Positions 42,792-53,697 are shown, numbered from the stretch's first letter. The stretch is DNA of 64,000 bases from an uncultured Alphaproteobacteria bacterium (GCA_944390315.1 CALXPO010000012.1:1-64000), one strand, 5' to 3'. Program-made: numbers and translations. Notes: generated by a model from the letters alone, not told the origin.

Positions 42792-43457
42792 CTATTTGTC
42801 AAGCACAAAATTTCTAACTTCGGTCATGTTATAAAAGATATGCTTTATTCCGAGTTCTTTGATTTTTTGCAAATTAGCTTCCGACTGATTCATTTCGCAA
42901 CCGACAAAAGCGATGACCTCCATTCCCGCTCTTAGTCCTGCGGTCATTCCGGCTAAAGAATCTTCAATCACAATACAATCTTTGGGCTTATATCCCATTG
43001 TTTTGGCTGCAAGTAAAAAAATATCCGGTTCGGGTTTGCCGTGCTCGACCTGATCGGCGGTAAATATTTTGTTGTCAGGGAAATATTTTTCAATTCCGAC
43101 CGATTTTATTTTAACCGCTGTTTTATCTCTGGTGCCGCCGGTGGCAATACATTGCTCAATACCTTTTTCGGCAAAAATTTTTTCAATGTCTGGCATCAGC
43201 TCTATACCTTGTCGCATAAGAGCATAATCCATATCCAAAGATTGTTTCCAAAAAGCCTCGTCGGTGACAATTCCCAATTTTTTCAAATCGAGTTTTTTGG
43301 TTTTGTCGCTCTTGCCACCGATGTAGTGGTTGGCGGTTTCAAAATCCCAATTCAGTCCGAATTTTTGATTAAGTAAAATTCGGCGATTTTCAACCCACAG
43401 TTTTTCGGTGTCGGAGATAACGCCGTCAAAATCCCAGATAATAAGTTTTTTACTCAT
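42792..43457 (-). CDS. HAD-superfamily phosphatase (beta-phosphoglucomutase-like)
   Basis: 221 residues. Motif I is IWDFDGVISDTE with the nucleophilic and acid/base aspartates. The motif II region is CIATGGTRDKT, and motifs III/IV read HGKPEPDIFLLAAKTMG and CIVIEDSLAGMTAGLRAGM. The cap sits between motifs I and II, as in subfamily I phosphatases such as phosphoglycolate phosphatase or beta-phosphoglucomutase. Substrate unknown. It stands alone between the membrane gene pair and mnmE. Confidence 0.88.
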   Translation of the reverse strand: MSKKLIIWDFDGVISDTEKLWVENRRILLNQKFGLNWDFETANHYIGGKSDKTKKLDLKKLGIVTDEAFWKQSLDMDYALMRQGIELMPDIEKIFAEKGIEQCIATGGTRDKTAVKIKSVGIEKYFPDNKIFTADQVEHGKPEPDIFLLAAKTMGYKPKDCIVIEDSLAGMTAGLRAGMEVIAFVGCEMNQSEANLQKIKELGIKHIFYNMTEVRNFVLDK

Positions 43458-43587
43458 TTTGCCAAATCCTTTAAAAAATCGAGTCTCTCAGAAGCTCGTA
43501 CAAGCGAATTTTGTCTAGTTTATGATACAAATGTTAAGATAAAATAAAAAACCGCTCAGAGGGCAAAAAACAGCCCTTTTTAAAAAC

Positions 43588-43616
43588 TTGCAAGATTAAA
43601 CGATTGTGTTTATACC
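43588..43616 (+). promoter_or_regulatory. Predicted promoter of mnmE
   Basis: TTGCAA (43588-43593) and TATACC (43611-43616) are 17 bp apart, 26 bp before the mnmE ATG; AAAGGAG is the ribosome binding site. Confidence 0.55.
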
Positions 43617-43641
43617 ATAAAAAAGTAACAAAGGAGCTTTT

Positions 43642-44982
43642 ATGAATAATCAGACCATTTATGCCTTATCGACCGTTGCCGGAAAATCCGGAGTGGCCGT
43701 TTTTCGTATTTCGGGTGAGCATGCGCTCAATGCCGTCAAAAATCTGACAAAGATAGATTGCGAAACGATTAAACCCCGTCATGCTTATTTTACGACCTTG
43801 CGCGATTTAAGCGGCGAAGAACTTGATCATCCGTTGGTGATGTACTTTAAGGCGCCTAATTCGTTTACCGGCGAAGATACGGTCGAAATTCATACCCACG
43901 GGTCTAAAGCGGTCATCTCTGCTCTGCTCGAAAATTTAGGAAACCTTGAAGATTTTCGCTTGGCCGAACCTGGAGAATTTTCCAAACGCGCTTTCTATAA
44001 CGGCAAAATGGATTTGACTGAGGCCGAAGGTTTGGCCGACTTGATAGATGCCGAAACCAGAGAACAACAAAAATACGCTTTGCGTCAAATGGACGGCGGG
44101 CTCAAAAATTTGTACGACGGTTGGCGCGAACAGTTGGTTAATATTATGGCATATCTTGAGGCTTATATCGATTTCCCGGACGAAGAATTGCCTGACGATT
44201 TGGTCGAAAAACTTGAGAACACCGTATTTAAAGTCTCTGATGATATCAAAGCTCACTTGAGCCAAAGCAATTGCGGCGAAAGATTGCGTGAGGGATTTCG
44301 CGTGGTTATCGTCGGCGAACCCAATGCCGGCAAATCGAGCTTATTGAATGCTCTGGCCAAGCGCGAGGCAGTAATTGTGTCCGATATTGCCGGAACAACC
44401 CGCGACGCGATAGATGTTTATATGGATGTCAACGGTTATCCGGTTATCTTTACCGATACGGCAGGCTTGAGAGAAACAGAAGAGCAAATTGAGCAAAAAG
44501 GTATAGAAATTGCCTATGACAAGGCCGAAAAAGCCGACTTGATTATTTGCCTGATAAACGGTCAAAATGTTAATCTATCACTTTTTGATGAACTTGAAAA
44601 AACAAGTAAAAACAAAATGATGTACGTTGTTAATAAGCAAGATAAAATTTCTGATGAACAGCGTTCTCAGCTTGCCGACAAAGGTTACATTTTTATCTCT
44701 GCCAAATTTCAACAAGGTTTGGAAGGATTGCTTGAGGAAATTAACAAACGTATTGCCGAAGGTTTTACCGCATCATCGGGAGCCTTGATTACCCGTCAGC
44801 GCTATCGTGAAGTTTTGAACAATGTATTTAAACATCTGCAAAGATTTAATCTGCACAAATCAATCGAATTGGCCGCCGAAGATATCCGTCTGGCCGCACG
44901 TGAAATCGGTAAAATTACCGGCCGTATTGAGGTTGACGAGATATTGGATAAGATTTTCGGAAGTTTCTGTATCGGCAAATAA
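43642..44982 (+). CDS. mnmE: tRNA modification GTPase MnmE
   Basis: 446 residues. The N-terminal tetrahydrofolate-binding domain (TIYALSTVAGKSGVAVFRISG) and the FTGEDTVEIHTHG segment are followed by the G domain. There, GEPNAGKSSLLNAL (near 225-238), the DIAGTTRDAI K-loop region, DTAGLRETE and NKQD are seen. It ends with the catalytic C-terminus CIGK. With MnmG it installs 5-aminomethyl groups on wobble U34. mnmG follows after a small minus-strand gene. Confidence 0.97.
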   Translation: MNNQTIYALSTVAGKSGVAVFRISGEHALNAVKNLTKIDCETIKPRHAYFTTLRDLSGEELDHPLVMYFKAPNSFTGEDTVEIHTHGSKAVISALLENLGNLEDFRLAEPGEFSKRAFYNGKMDLTEAEGLADLIDAETREQQKYALRQMDGGLKNLYDGWREQLVNIMAYLEAYIDFPDEELPDDLVEKLENTVFKVSDDIKAHLSQSNCGERLREGFRVVIVGEPNAGKSSLLNALAKREAVIVSDIAGTTRDAIDVYMDVNGYPVIFTDTAGLRETEEQIEQKGIEIAYDKAEKADLIICLINGQNVNLSLFDELEKTSKNKMMYVVNKQDKISDEQRSQLADKGYIFISAKFQQGLEGLLEEINKRIAEGFTASSGALITRQRYREVLNNVFKHLQRFNLHKSIELAAEDIRLAAREIGKITGRIEVDEILDKIFGSFCIGK

Positions 44983-44984
44983 AC

Positions 44985-45554
44985 TTAAAATTTATAAACA
45001 AAAATATCGTTAAATTTATATAAGCCTTTGATTTTTATAATTTCAGAGGCTTTTATTTGCGGTATGTAAAAACTGTTTGAGAAAACGATAGTTCCTTTTT
45101 GACATTCTTTTTTTAATTTTTCGCCAAAACGTTCCATCAGCGGCTGCATCAAAAAGCAACCGATAACTTCAAATTCAGCAAAAGGATAGTCAAACATATC
45201 CTGACAGATAATTTCTACGTTTTTGAGCTTGCGTGTCCTGAAGCGAGCAATTTTGGCGGTGGCTTTTTTCCATTCAATACCGACAAAACGGCACTCGGGA
45301 TATTTTTGGGCTAAGGTAATCAGCAAAGTTCCTGTTCCGCAACCGGGGTCGAGAACGGATATTTTAGAGCCTCTTTTTTCAATTTCGGCAGAAATTTTTT
45401 CAATCATAACTTTTTTTTGACGACCGAAAGAAGGAACCATCGGCGGACATTCTCTGAATTTGCGGTCGATAAAAAGACGAATAATGTCTACCCAGATGTA
45501 AATTAATCCGATAAGTAAAAGTGCATATAAAAAGATAGCAAACCAAATAATCAT
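44985..45554 (-). CDS. Membrane-anchored class I SAM methyltransferase-like protein
   Basis: 189 residues. An N-terminal membrane helix (about 1-26) precedes a Rossmann-like domain with motif I VLDPGCGTGTLLITLA, the acidic loop GIEW and a later CQDMFDY segment. The helix would hold the domain at the inner membrane facing the cytosol. The substrate is unknown. It is convergent with mnmE (2 bp apart) and interrupts the mnmE-mnmG order. Confidence 0.7.
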   Translation of the reverse strand: MIIWFAIFLYALLLIGLIYIWVDIIRLFIDRKFRECPPMVPSFGRQKKVMIEKISAEIEKRGSKISVLDPGCGTGTLLITLAQKYPECRFVGIEWKKATAKIARFRTRKLKNVEIICQDMFDYPFAEFEVIGCFLMQPLMERFGEKLKKECQKGTIVFSNSFYIPQIKASEIIKIKGLYKFNDIFVYKF

Positions 45555-45693
45555 AATATTCTCCGATAATCTAACTAAAAGTATAAATATTTAATCCTAA
45601 CTATTGGTTAATTTGGATTTTTTAAATGATAAAAAAAACTTGAAAAATGGGCAAAAAAAAGCTAAACCCCAAAGAGATAAAAATGAGGAAAAA

Positions 45694-47547
<1,854 letters not shown>

Positions 47548-47554
47548 GTGCAAA

Positions 47555-48169
47555 ATGACTTGTCCCGACCGTAAAACAGCCGAAAAAATCTGGCAACAAG
47601 GTATAAAATATCGTCTTTCGCGCCCATATCCTTTTCCCGTTTTTGAAGAGTATAAATTTCATACCCGAGGTGTTGCTAAAACTGCCGAAAAAATAGCTAG
47701 CAACTTACCAGAAATGGATAGTGAAAAAGCCTATGTTTTCGGACTTTTGCACGATTACGGAAAAAGAATTGGAGAAAAAGAAGAACATAAGTTTCATGGT
47801 CAGGAAGGTTATGAACAAATGATGATGATGGGTTACGACGAAGTTGCCCAAATTTGTCTGACTCATACTTTTGCCGATAAAAATTTTTTATATGAAGATT
47901 ACAGCTATCCTCTTGAATGGTTACAATGGGCAAAAAATAAGTTAAAAAATATTTTTTATACAGATTATGACTACCTTATTTGCCTTTGCGATAAATTTTT
48001 TGAAGGTATGTCAATGGTCACCATTGAACAAAGAGTAGATGGTATAAGCAAAAGATACCAGCTTGATGAAAATAAAAAAAATATGCTGTTGCATGAATCT
48101 TTAGAGCTAAAACATTATTTCGATGTAAAAACAGGAAAAAATATTTATAAATTGCTAGAACTGGAATAA
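47555..48169 (+). CDS. HD-domain protein (putative phosphohydrolase)
   Basis: 204 residues. HD-domain ligands are visible in order: His in KFHTRGVAKTA, the HD pair in FGLLHDYGKRIGE, His in CLTHTFAD and Asp in ICLCDKF. Members hydrolyse phosphoester bonds in nucleotides; the substrate here is unknown. It begins 7 bp after mnmG, so it is probably co-transcribed. It starts a three-gene accessory insertion with two PHP proteins. Confidence 0.8.
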   Translation: MTCPDRKTAEKIWQQGIKYRLSRPYPFPVFEEYKFHTRGVAKTAEKIASNLPEMDSEKAYVFGLLHDYGKRIGEKEEHKFHGQEGYEQMMMMGYDEVAQICLTHTFADKNFLYEDYSYPLEWLQWAKNKLKNIFYTDYDYLICLCDKFFEGMSMVTIEQRVDGISKRYQLDENKKNMLLHESLELKHYFDVKTGKNIYKLLELE

Positions 48170-48173
48170 TAAA

Positions 48174-48992
48174 ATGCAAAAATTTACTTATCATTGTCAT
48201 ACAAACGGGTTAGGAATTTTTGACGGACAAAATACCGCGTCCGAAATGATAACAAAGGCTGAGGAAATAGGTTTTGAAGAAATAGGAATTTCTAATCATT
48301 TTGTTTTTCATCCCAATATCATACTCACCTCCTCTATGTCTTTTAACGACAGTCAAATTTTTATAGATAAAATGAAGCAGAATGTTGAAGATATACGCAG
48401 AGCCGCAGAAAAAGCCTCCATAAAAGTTTATGTTGGTTTCGAAGTAGATTTTTTTCAGTGTGCAGCTTGGAGAAATTGTTTTGAACAAGCCCTAAAAGAG
48501 CTGGATGCTGATTATTATATAGGTTCGACGCACTATCTTCGTAATGATGACGAAAGCAAAATTTATAATTTCTATCAATATAAAATGCAAGGCGGCAACT
48601 TAAGTGAAGAAGAAATAAAACACCAAATATCAAACTATTGGCAAAATATTTGTGTAGCGGCCGAAAGCGGATATTTTGATTTTATAGCACATTTAGACGT
48701 TTACAAAATATTTCCGGAATTTGCAAAATACGGCGAAGACGAAGATAAAATAAAGGTCATAGAAACTTTGGCTCGTTTGCATCACCCTGTTGAACTCAAT
48801 ACCAGCGGGTGGCGCAAATGCGGAGAACAACATCCCGACAGTAACATACTAAAAGCTCTTTGTATACTTAATGTTCCAATAGTTATAAGCGATGATGCTC
48901 ATAATACAGATCAGCTTGGTGGCTTTTTTATCAGAGCAGAATCTCTTTTAACATCACTTGGTTGCAAAAACAGATGGAGATTAAATAAATAA
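48174..48992 (+). CDS. PHP-domain phosphoesterase, histidinol-phosphatase-like, paralogue 1
   Basis: 272 residues. PHP metal-binding motifs are visible: YHCHTNG near the N-terminus, EEIGISNHFVFH, the Glu in VGFEVDFF, YIGSTHYL, FDFIAHLDVYK and VISDDAHNTDQLG. HisK-type PHP proteins dephosphorylate histidinol phosphate, but this family also includes other phosphatases. No his genes are nearby. It is coupled to its paralogue by a one-base stop/start overlap. Confidence 0.8.
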   Translation: MQKFTYHCHTNGLGIFDGQNTASEMITKAEEIGFEEIGISNHFVFHPNIILTSSMSFNDSQIFIDKMKQNVEDIRRAAEKASIKVYVGFEVDFFQCAAWRNCFEQALKELDADYYIGSTHYLRNDDESKIYNFYQYKMQGGNLSEEEIKHQISNYWQNICVAAESGYFDFIAHLDVYKIFPEFAKYGEDEDKIKVIETLARLHHPVELNTSGWRKCGEQHPDSNILKALCILNVPIVISDDAHNTDQLGGFFIRAESLLTSLGCKNRWRLNK

Positions 48993-49819
48993 TGCAAAAA
49001 TTCAGCTACCATTGCCATACCGATTTTTCTGACGGACATAATACGATAGATGAAATGCTCAATCGTGCCGAACAACTCGGATGGGAGGAAATCGGTATCA
49101 GTGACCACTTGATTGTCCATAAAAATGTCAAGCAAAGTTTGTCTTGGCCGCGTTGGGAAAAATCTCCGAACAATCACGTTTATTATTCCGACTTCAAAAA
49201 AGCGACCGATGATTTTTGTCGTCACAAAGAAGATGTTTTGAAAGCTGCAAAAGGCAGAAACATAAAAGTGCGTACCGGCGCCGAAGTTGATTATTTTGTG
49301 TATGATGGATGGAAAGAAGAATTTCAGGAATTTTGCCGGCAAACGGAACTTGATTATTATATTTCCGGCAACCATTTTTTACAACCAGACCACGGCAACA
49401 ATATTTTAGATATGAAAGAAAGGGAGCTATTACCGGGGGAAGAAATTAAGAAATTGTTAAGTTTTCACTTTGATTGTATATGTCAAGCTATTGAAAGTAA
49501 AATGTTTTGCTTTATAGCGCATATTGACTATGCTCGCAAAAATCCCCTATGCGGAAATAATGATTTTGCCTTAGAAAAGAAAAAGGTAATCGCTTGCCTA
49601 AAGCATAACAAAATAGCAACAGAGCTTAGCACGAAAGGATTGCGCAAAACGGGGGAATATTACCCAACGGAATGGATGTTAAGTGAAATCATTTCCCGGG
49701 ATATACCCTTGGTAATCAGCGACGATGCGCATAAAATTGAAGAGCTTGGATTTGACTTTACTGAAGCTGAGCAATGTTTGCAGGCACATGGTTGCCAAAA
49801 CCGATGGTATTATAAGTAG
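48992..49819 (+). CDS. PHP-domain phosphoesterase, histidinol-phosphatase-like, paralogue 2
   Basis: 275 residues, tandem duplicate of the previous gene. It has the more canonical motif set: HCHTDFSDGHNTIDEML, EIGISDHLIVH, GAEVDYFVYD, YISGNHFLQPDHG, FCFIAHIDYARK, ELSTKGLRKTGEYYP and LVISDDAHKIEELG. The second-sphere Asp-Gly of D-F-S-D-G, altered to G-L-G-I-F-D-G in paralogue 1, is intact here. Substrate unknown. It ends the mnmG-linked accessory insertion; repeat copy C follows. Confidence 0.82.
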   Translation: MQKFSYHCHTDFSDGHNTIDEMLNRAEQLGWEEIGISDHLIVHKNVKQSLSWPRWEKSPNNHVYYSDFKKATDDFCRHKEDVLKAAKGRNIKVRTGAEVDYFVYDGWKEEFQEFCRQTELDYYISGNHFLQPDHGNNILDMKERELLPGEEIKKLLSFHFDCICQAIESKMFCFIAHIDYARKNPLCGNNDFALEKKKVIACLKHNKIATELSTKGLRKTGEYYPTEWMLSEIISRDIPLVISDDAHKIEELGFDFTEAEQCLQAHGCQNRWYYK

Positions 49820-49921
49820 AGATTGCAAAGAGCAAAAATTTTATATTATCTAAAAGTCTTACGATTATTGCGAGCTTAGAGTCAAATTATTTTATGTCAT
49901 AGATTTAGGAAATGACTGTAA
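49820..49921. other. Intergenic stretch before repeat copy C
   Basis: 102 bp after the second PHP gene. No open frame, terminator or promoter stands out. The full gap to rsmG is 388 bp and contains repeat copy C at 49922-50060; 50061-50207 is AT-rich with T-runs and likely carries the rsmG-parAB promoter, which I cannot place. Confidence 0.4.
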
Positions 49922-50060
49922 ATATATTCCAGTAAACTGTGAATTATAAATCAGCTACAAACCTTGCGGTTTGCCACGCTTGTTTGAGTGGAGCTGTGTT
50001 GTTCCAACAGCTTGGCATTCAGCCCAGAGTAACTCGGGATCGAATGCTTAGGCAACTAAT
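49922..50060 (+). repeat. Five-hairpin intergenic repeat, copy C (partly decayed)
   Basis: Aligns with copy B throughout: CCAGTAAACTG, CAGCTACAAACC-TTGC-GGTTTG, CCACGC, GTTGTTCCAACA, CTTGGCATT, AGAGT..ACTCGGG and GGCAACTAATAAAA. Hairpin 4 has changed on both arms and re-pairs as AGCTGT/ACAGCT (49992-49997 with 50007-50012). Hairpins 1 and 5 are shortened. It lies upstream of rsmG on the same strand as its neighbours. Confidence 0.85.
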
Positions 50061-50207
50061 AAAAGGTTACATATTTTGATAAAAAACTTTGTGTAAAGAT
50101 TCTCTTTGTTGGTACAACATAATGAAAAACAGTGTTATTTTTATTTATATGTTTATAACTTTTTTTTTGTATTTTAAAAAGAATATAAAAAATATATAAA
50201 TACGTTT

Positions 50208-50831
50208 ATGGAAAATTTTATGACAACATATAATGTTTCACGTGAAACATATGACAAATTAAAGCTCTACCAGCAAGCTCTATGCGAATGGCAGAATAAG
50301 TTTAATTTGGTTAGTAAAAATTCGATGGAAGACGCGTGGAACCGCCATTTTATTGATTCTGCTCAACTGTTTTCTCTACTGCCGCCGACTGCAAAAAGTT
50401 TGGTTGATTTAGGAAGCGGAGCCGGCTTTCCGGGGATGGTTTTAGCTATAATGGCAGAAGAAAAAACACCGTATTTAAAATTGATGCTTGTTGAAAGCAT
50501 TAATAAAAAAACAGTGTTTTTAAATTATGTAAAACAAGTATGCAATTGCTCAAATGTCGAAATCGTTAACGACAGAATAGAAAAAGTAACAAATAAAAAA
50601 TTTGACGTGGTCACGGCCAGAGCTCTGACCGCACTTGCAGATTTATTGACTTATGCCTATCCGCTTTTGAAAAAAAATGGTATTTGCATTTTTCCAAAAG
50701 GCAGAAGTTTTGCCGAAGAAATTAAAAAAGCACAAAATAATTGGACTTTTGAATATCAGACAATACCAAGTCGGACCAGTCCCGACAGTGTCATTTTGAT
50801 TATCAAAAAACTTAAAAACAAAGGGAGATAA
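50208..50831 (+). CDS. rsmG: 16S rRNA (guanine-527-N7)-methyltransferase RsmG
   Basis: 207 residues. It has NVSRETYDKLKLYQ at the N-terminus, FNLVSKNS...WNRHFIDSAQL, SAM-binding VDLGSGAGFPGMVLAI and the VTARAL segment. It methylates G527 of 16S rRNA. Start ATG 50208 or 50220; neither has a clear ribosome binding site. The second parS site overlaps codons 9-13. It is directly followed by parA, 2 bp away. Confidence 0.95.
   Translation: MENFMTTYNVSRETYDKLKLYQQALCEWQNKFNLVSKNSMEDAWNRHFIDSAQLFSLLPPTAKSLVDLGSGAGFPGMVLAIMAEEKTPYLKLMLVESINKKTVFLNYVKQVCNCSNVEIVNDRIEKVTNKKFDVVTARALTALADLLTYAYPLLKKNGICIFPKGRSFAEEIKKAQNNWTFEYQTIPSRTSPDSVILIIKKLKNKGR
50234..50249. promoter_or_regulatory. parS: parS site 2, inside rsmG
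   Basis: TGTTTCACGTGAAACA, identical to the site in mnmG, lying in the rsmG N-terminal NVSRET codons, 585 bp upstream of parA. ParB bound here would nucleate the origin-segregation complex. Confidence 0.92.
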
Positions 50832-50833
50832 AA

Positions 50834-51613
50834 ATGCCTCGTATTATTGCTGTGGCAAACCGCAAAGGCGGCGTGGGAAAAACCACAACGACCGTGAATG
50901 TGGCAACGGCTATGGCCGCTGCCGGTAAAAAAGTCTTGGTTATTGACTTAGATCCCCAATCCAATGCTTCAACATCGCTTGGAGTAGATAAACACGGCGG
51001 CATGACTTCTTCATACGAAGTTATTATAGGTGAAAAAAATCTTGATGAAGCAACTGTGTTGACCGAAATTCCAAATTTTTCACTCGTTCCAGCAACTCCC
51101 GATTTGGCCGGAGCGGAAATAGAACTCATTGATAAACCAAGGAGAGAATTTGCGCTCAAAGACGCCTTACACAAACAATCCCTAAATTATGATTATATCT
51201 TAATTGATTGCCCACCGTCTTTAAGTCTTGTAACCATTAACGCCCTGGTTGCCGCCGACGCGGTAATCGTTCCTCTGCAATGCGAATATTTGGCTTTGGA
51301 AGGAATTACCGACCTGATAAGTAATATCAACCAAATCAAAAGACATTTTAACCCTAAATTGGAATTGCAAGGCGTAGTTTTAACAATGTATGACGGGCGC
51401 AACAATTTAACTCAAATGGTGGAAGAAGACGTACGCAGCTTCTTCGGAGACAAAGTTTATCAAACGGTAATTCCGCGGAATGTACGTGTCTCGGAAGCAC
51501 CGTCACACGGCAAACCTGTCATACTTTACGATTTTAAATGTACAGGTTCGCAAGCCTATATAAGTCTTACCGGAGAGGTCTTAAAAAGAGAAAAGGAATT
51601 AATTGCATGTTAG
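50834..51613 (+). CDS. parA: Chromosome partitioning ATPase ParA (Soj)
   Basis: 259 residues. Deviant Walker A KGGVGKTTTTVN with the signature lysine, Walker A' DLDPQSNAS and Walker B IDCPPSLSLVTINAL are present. It is the short chromosomal type without an N-terminal DNA-binding domain. ParA moves ParB-parS complexes apart. AGGGAG precedes the ATG, and its end overlaps parB by 7 bp. Confidence 0.97.
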   Translation: MPRIIAVANRKGGVGKTTTTVNVATAMAAAGKKVLVIDLDPQSNASTSLGVDKHGGMTSSYEVIIGEKNLDEATVLTEIPNFSLVPATPDLAGAEIELIDKPRREFALKDALHKQSLNYDYILIDCPPSLSLVTINALVAADAVIVPLQCEYLALEGITDLISNINQIKRHFNPKLELQGVVLTMYDGRNNLTQMVEEDVRSFFGDKVYQTVIPRNVRVSEAPSHGKPVILYDFKCTGSQAYISLTGEVLKREKELIAC

Positions 51614-52488
51614 AAGATTCTCATAAAAGAAAAAGTTTGGGGCGCGGTCTTGGCGCTCTGCTTGGGGATGATATTGATTTTTTGGGAAAAGAAAGCGGCG
51701 TTTCTAATTCTGCCGATAGAACGGTAAAATTAAGTAGTTTGTCGCCAAGCCCCTTTCAACCGCGTTTGGATTTTGACGAAGAAGCTCTGAAATCTTTGGC
51801 ACAATCAATCAGTGAAAAAGGCATATTACAACCTCTTTTGGTCAGAGAAATAAAGAACGGCACATATGAAATTATCGCAGGTGAACGCCGTTTCAGAGCT
51901 GCTAAAATGGCAGGATTAAAAGAAGTTCCGGTCATTGTCAAAAATATGGATGATAAAGAAACGCTTGAGGTGGCTTTAGTTGAAAATCTTTTGCGTGAAA
52001 ATCTGTCTGCTATTGAAGAAGCCGAAGGTTTGCAAAGACTGATTAATGAATTTTCTCATACCCAAGAGGCATTAGCTCAAGTTACCGGAAAGTCGAGAAG
52101 CCACATAGCAAATACATTACGCTTGCTGAGCCTACCTTTGTCTGTACAACAAATGGTTCGCGAAGGCGTGTTGAGTGCCGGACAAGTCCGCCCCTTGATA
52201 GGACTTGATAATGCCGAAGAATTAGCAAGAAAAATAGCCGAAAAAGGTTTGAATGCCCGTCAGGCCGAAGAATTGGCAGCAAAAGCCAAAAAACCGCAAG
52301 TCAATAAAAAGGCCAAGATAAAAGACGAAGATTTGGAAGAAATATCCTCATTTTTAACTAAAAATACGGGCATAAAAGTGAAAATATCTGCTAACGCCAA
52401 AGGCGGCGGAAAGTTGGTATTAGAATACAACAATCCTGCGGAATTGGATAAGATAGTTGACATTTTACAGCAAAAGTCTACATTGTGA
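51607..52488 (+). CDS. parB: Chromosome partitioning protein ParB (Spo0J)
   Basis: 293 residues from ATG 51607; a longer frame from 51538 lies inside parA. The N-terminus KSLGRGLGALLGDD interacts with ParA. The ParB/Srx CTPase domain shows LSPSPFQPR, GILQPLLVR, GERRFRAAKMAG and ENLLRENLSAIEEAEG. The helix-turn-helix SRSHIANTLRLLSLP and a C-terminal dimerisation region follow. ParB loads at parS as a CTP-dependent clamp. Confidence 0.97.
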   Translation: MLEDSHKRKSLGRGLGALLGDDIDFLGKESGVSNSADRTVKLSSLSPSPFQPRLDFDEEALKSLAQSISEKGILQPLLVREIKNGTYEIIAGERRFRAAKMAGLKEVPVIVKNMDDKETLEVALVENLLRENLSAIEEAEGLQRLINEFSHTQEALAQVTGKSRSHIANTLRLLSLPLSVQQMVREGVLSAGQVRPLIGLDNAEELARKIAEKGLNARQAEELAAKAKKPQVNKKAKIKDEDLEEISSFLTKNTGIKVKISANAKGGGKLVLEYNNPAELDKIVDILQQKSTL

Positions 52489-52579
52489 TAAAGGCAGTTA
52501 TATATCAAATAAAAATAACCATATATTTACTGATAGCGCCTAAAATTTAAGTAACTCTCAATTTTTAAGGATACAAACC

Positions 52580-53689
52580 ATGTTTTTCATCAAAAAACTG
52601 ATACTCGGATTGGCGGCGGTTATTCTCATCTATATAGGAGGAAGCGGAACCCAAAGCTCTAATCTGTTGCTTCAGGGCGGAGGTTTTATAGGTATTATTG
52701 TTGGTTTCGTGGTTTTGTATCTATTTGGCAAAATGGTGTGGCGGGCCATGGGGTGTTTACCTGTTTTGCTGATAATCTGTTTAATCGTCGGTTTTATCCT
52801 TTATGCCATCGGTGCTTTTAATGGCGGCATCAACCAAGTCATACCAAATGTACTGAATTTTATGGGAGCCGGACACAACACCATAGGTATGAGTGAACGT
52901 CAGGCTGCGGCATCGGCACAAGTTCCCGCAACCGAAAACAAACAGCAAGAACAACCTGCCTTGCAGCCATCATCACCCGATCCTTCTCAGCCAAATAATA
53001 TTCCTTCTCCGACGGCTCCGTTGCTTAGCGAAAATTTTGATGATGTAGAAATGGCCATGCAAGGATCGGCAGCACCACAGCCAAATATACCGAATGAAGC
53101 CGTTTCAGCATCACAGCAAACGGAAGAAAGCGGTTTCAGCAAATTGCTAAACAGCTTGACGGGCGGTGCGGCAAGCGAGCCGGCACAAGCCGTAGCTTTT
53201 AATCCGAACAATTATCCGGCTATCAGCGGAGTAGCTCGCGTTATAAATGGAGATACTTTAGAATTAAGAGGTCGTTACTTTAAGCTCTACGGCGTAGATG
53301 CGCCCGAGTCAAATCAAACTTGTGCCGATGGTCGCGGCAGAGCTTATCGTTGTGGTCAAGAAGCTGCCCGTTGGCTCAAAAGTTGGATATCCGGACATGA
53401 ACTTAATTGTCATGTTATTCAGCAAGATTCAAAAGGCAACATGGTCGGCACCTGTTCACTTGGGCAATATGATATCGGTGCTGCGTTGGTTAATGCGGGC
53501 TGGGCTGTTGCAAATACGAAGCAAATAGACATTTATGTGCCTTATGAAAGGCAAGCGCAAAAAAATGGTTACGGTTTGTGGCAGGGGCAATTCTATAAAC
53601 CTTGGGATTGGCGGGAAATACAATCAAAAAAACCTAAAATCAAGGTTATAAAACCTAAAACGTCCAAAAAAAGCATTCTTGATTTTTAA
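52580..53689 (+). CDS. Membrane-anchored thermonuclease-like (SNase-fold) protein
   Basis: 369 residues. Two to three N-terminal membrane helices (about 4-80) precede a Pro/Gln-rich linker (110-210) and a C-terminal SNase domain from about V218. INGDTLELRG and LYGVDAPES carry the metal-binding D225, D240 and E243. Two catalytic arginines of the family are replaced: K235 before LYGVDAPE, and N287 in D-S-K-G-N where D-x-x-G-R is usual. Activity is doubtful. It has its own ribosome binding site and lies between parB and tsaE. Confidence 0.8.
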   Translation: MFFIKKLILGLAAVILIYIGGSGTQSSNLLLQGGGFIGIIVGFVVLYLFGKMVWRAMGCLPVLLIICLIVGFILYAIGAFNGGINQVIPNVLNFMGAGHNTIGMSERQAAASAQVPATENKQQEQPALQPSSPDPSQPNNIPSPTAPLLSENFDDVEMAMQGSAAPQPNIPNEAVSASQQTEESGFSKLLNSLTGGAASEPAQAVAFNPNNYPAISGVARVINGDTLELRGRYFKLYGVDAPESNQTCADGRGRAYRCGQEAARWLKSWISGHELNCHVIQQDSKGNMVGTCSLGQYDIGAALVNAGWAVANTKQIDIYVPYERQAQKNGYGLWQGQFYKPWDWREIQSKKPKIKVIKPKTSKKSILDF

Positions 53690-53697
53690 GGAAAGAG

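Noticed and set aside
48174-49819. PHP proteins called as histidinol phosphatase (hisK)
   Set aside because: No histidine-biosynthesis genes are nearby and the family covers other substrates, so only the PHP domain is claimed.
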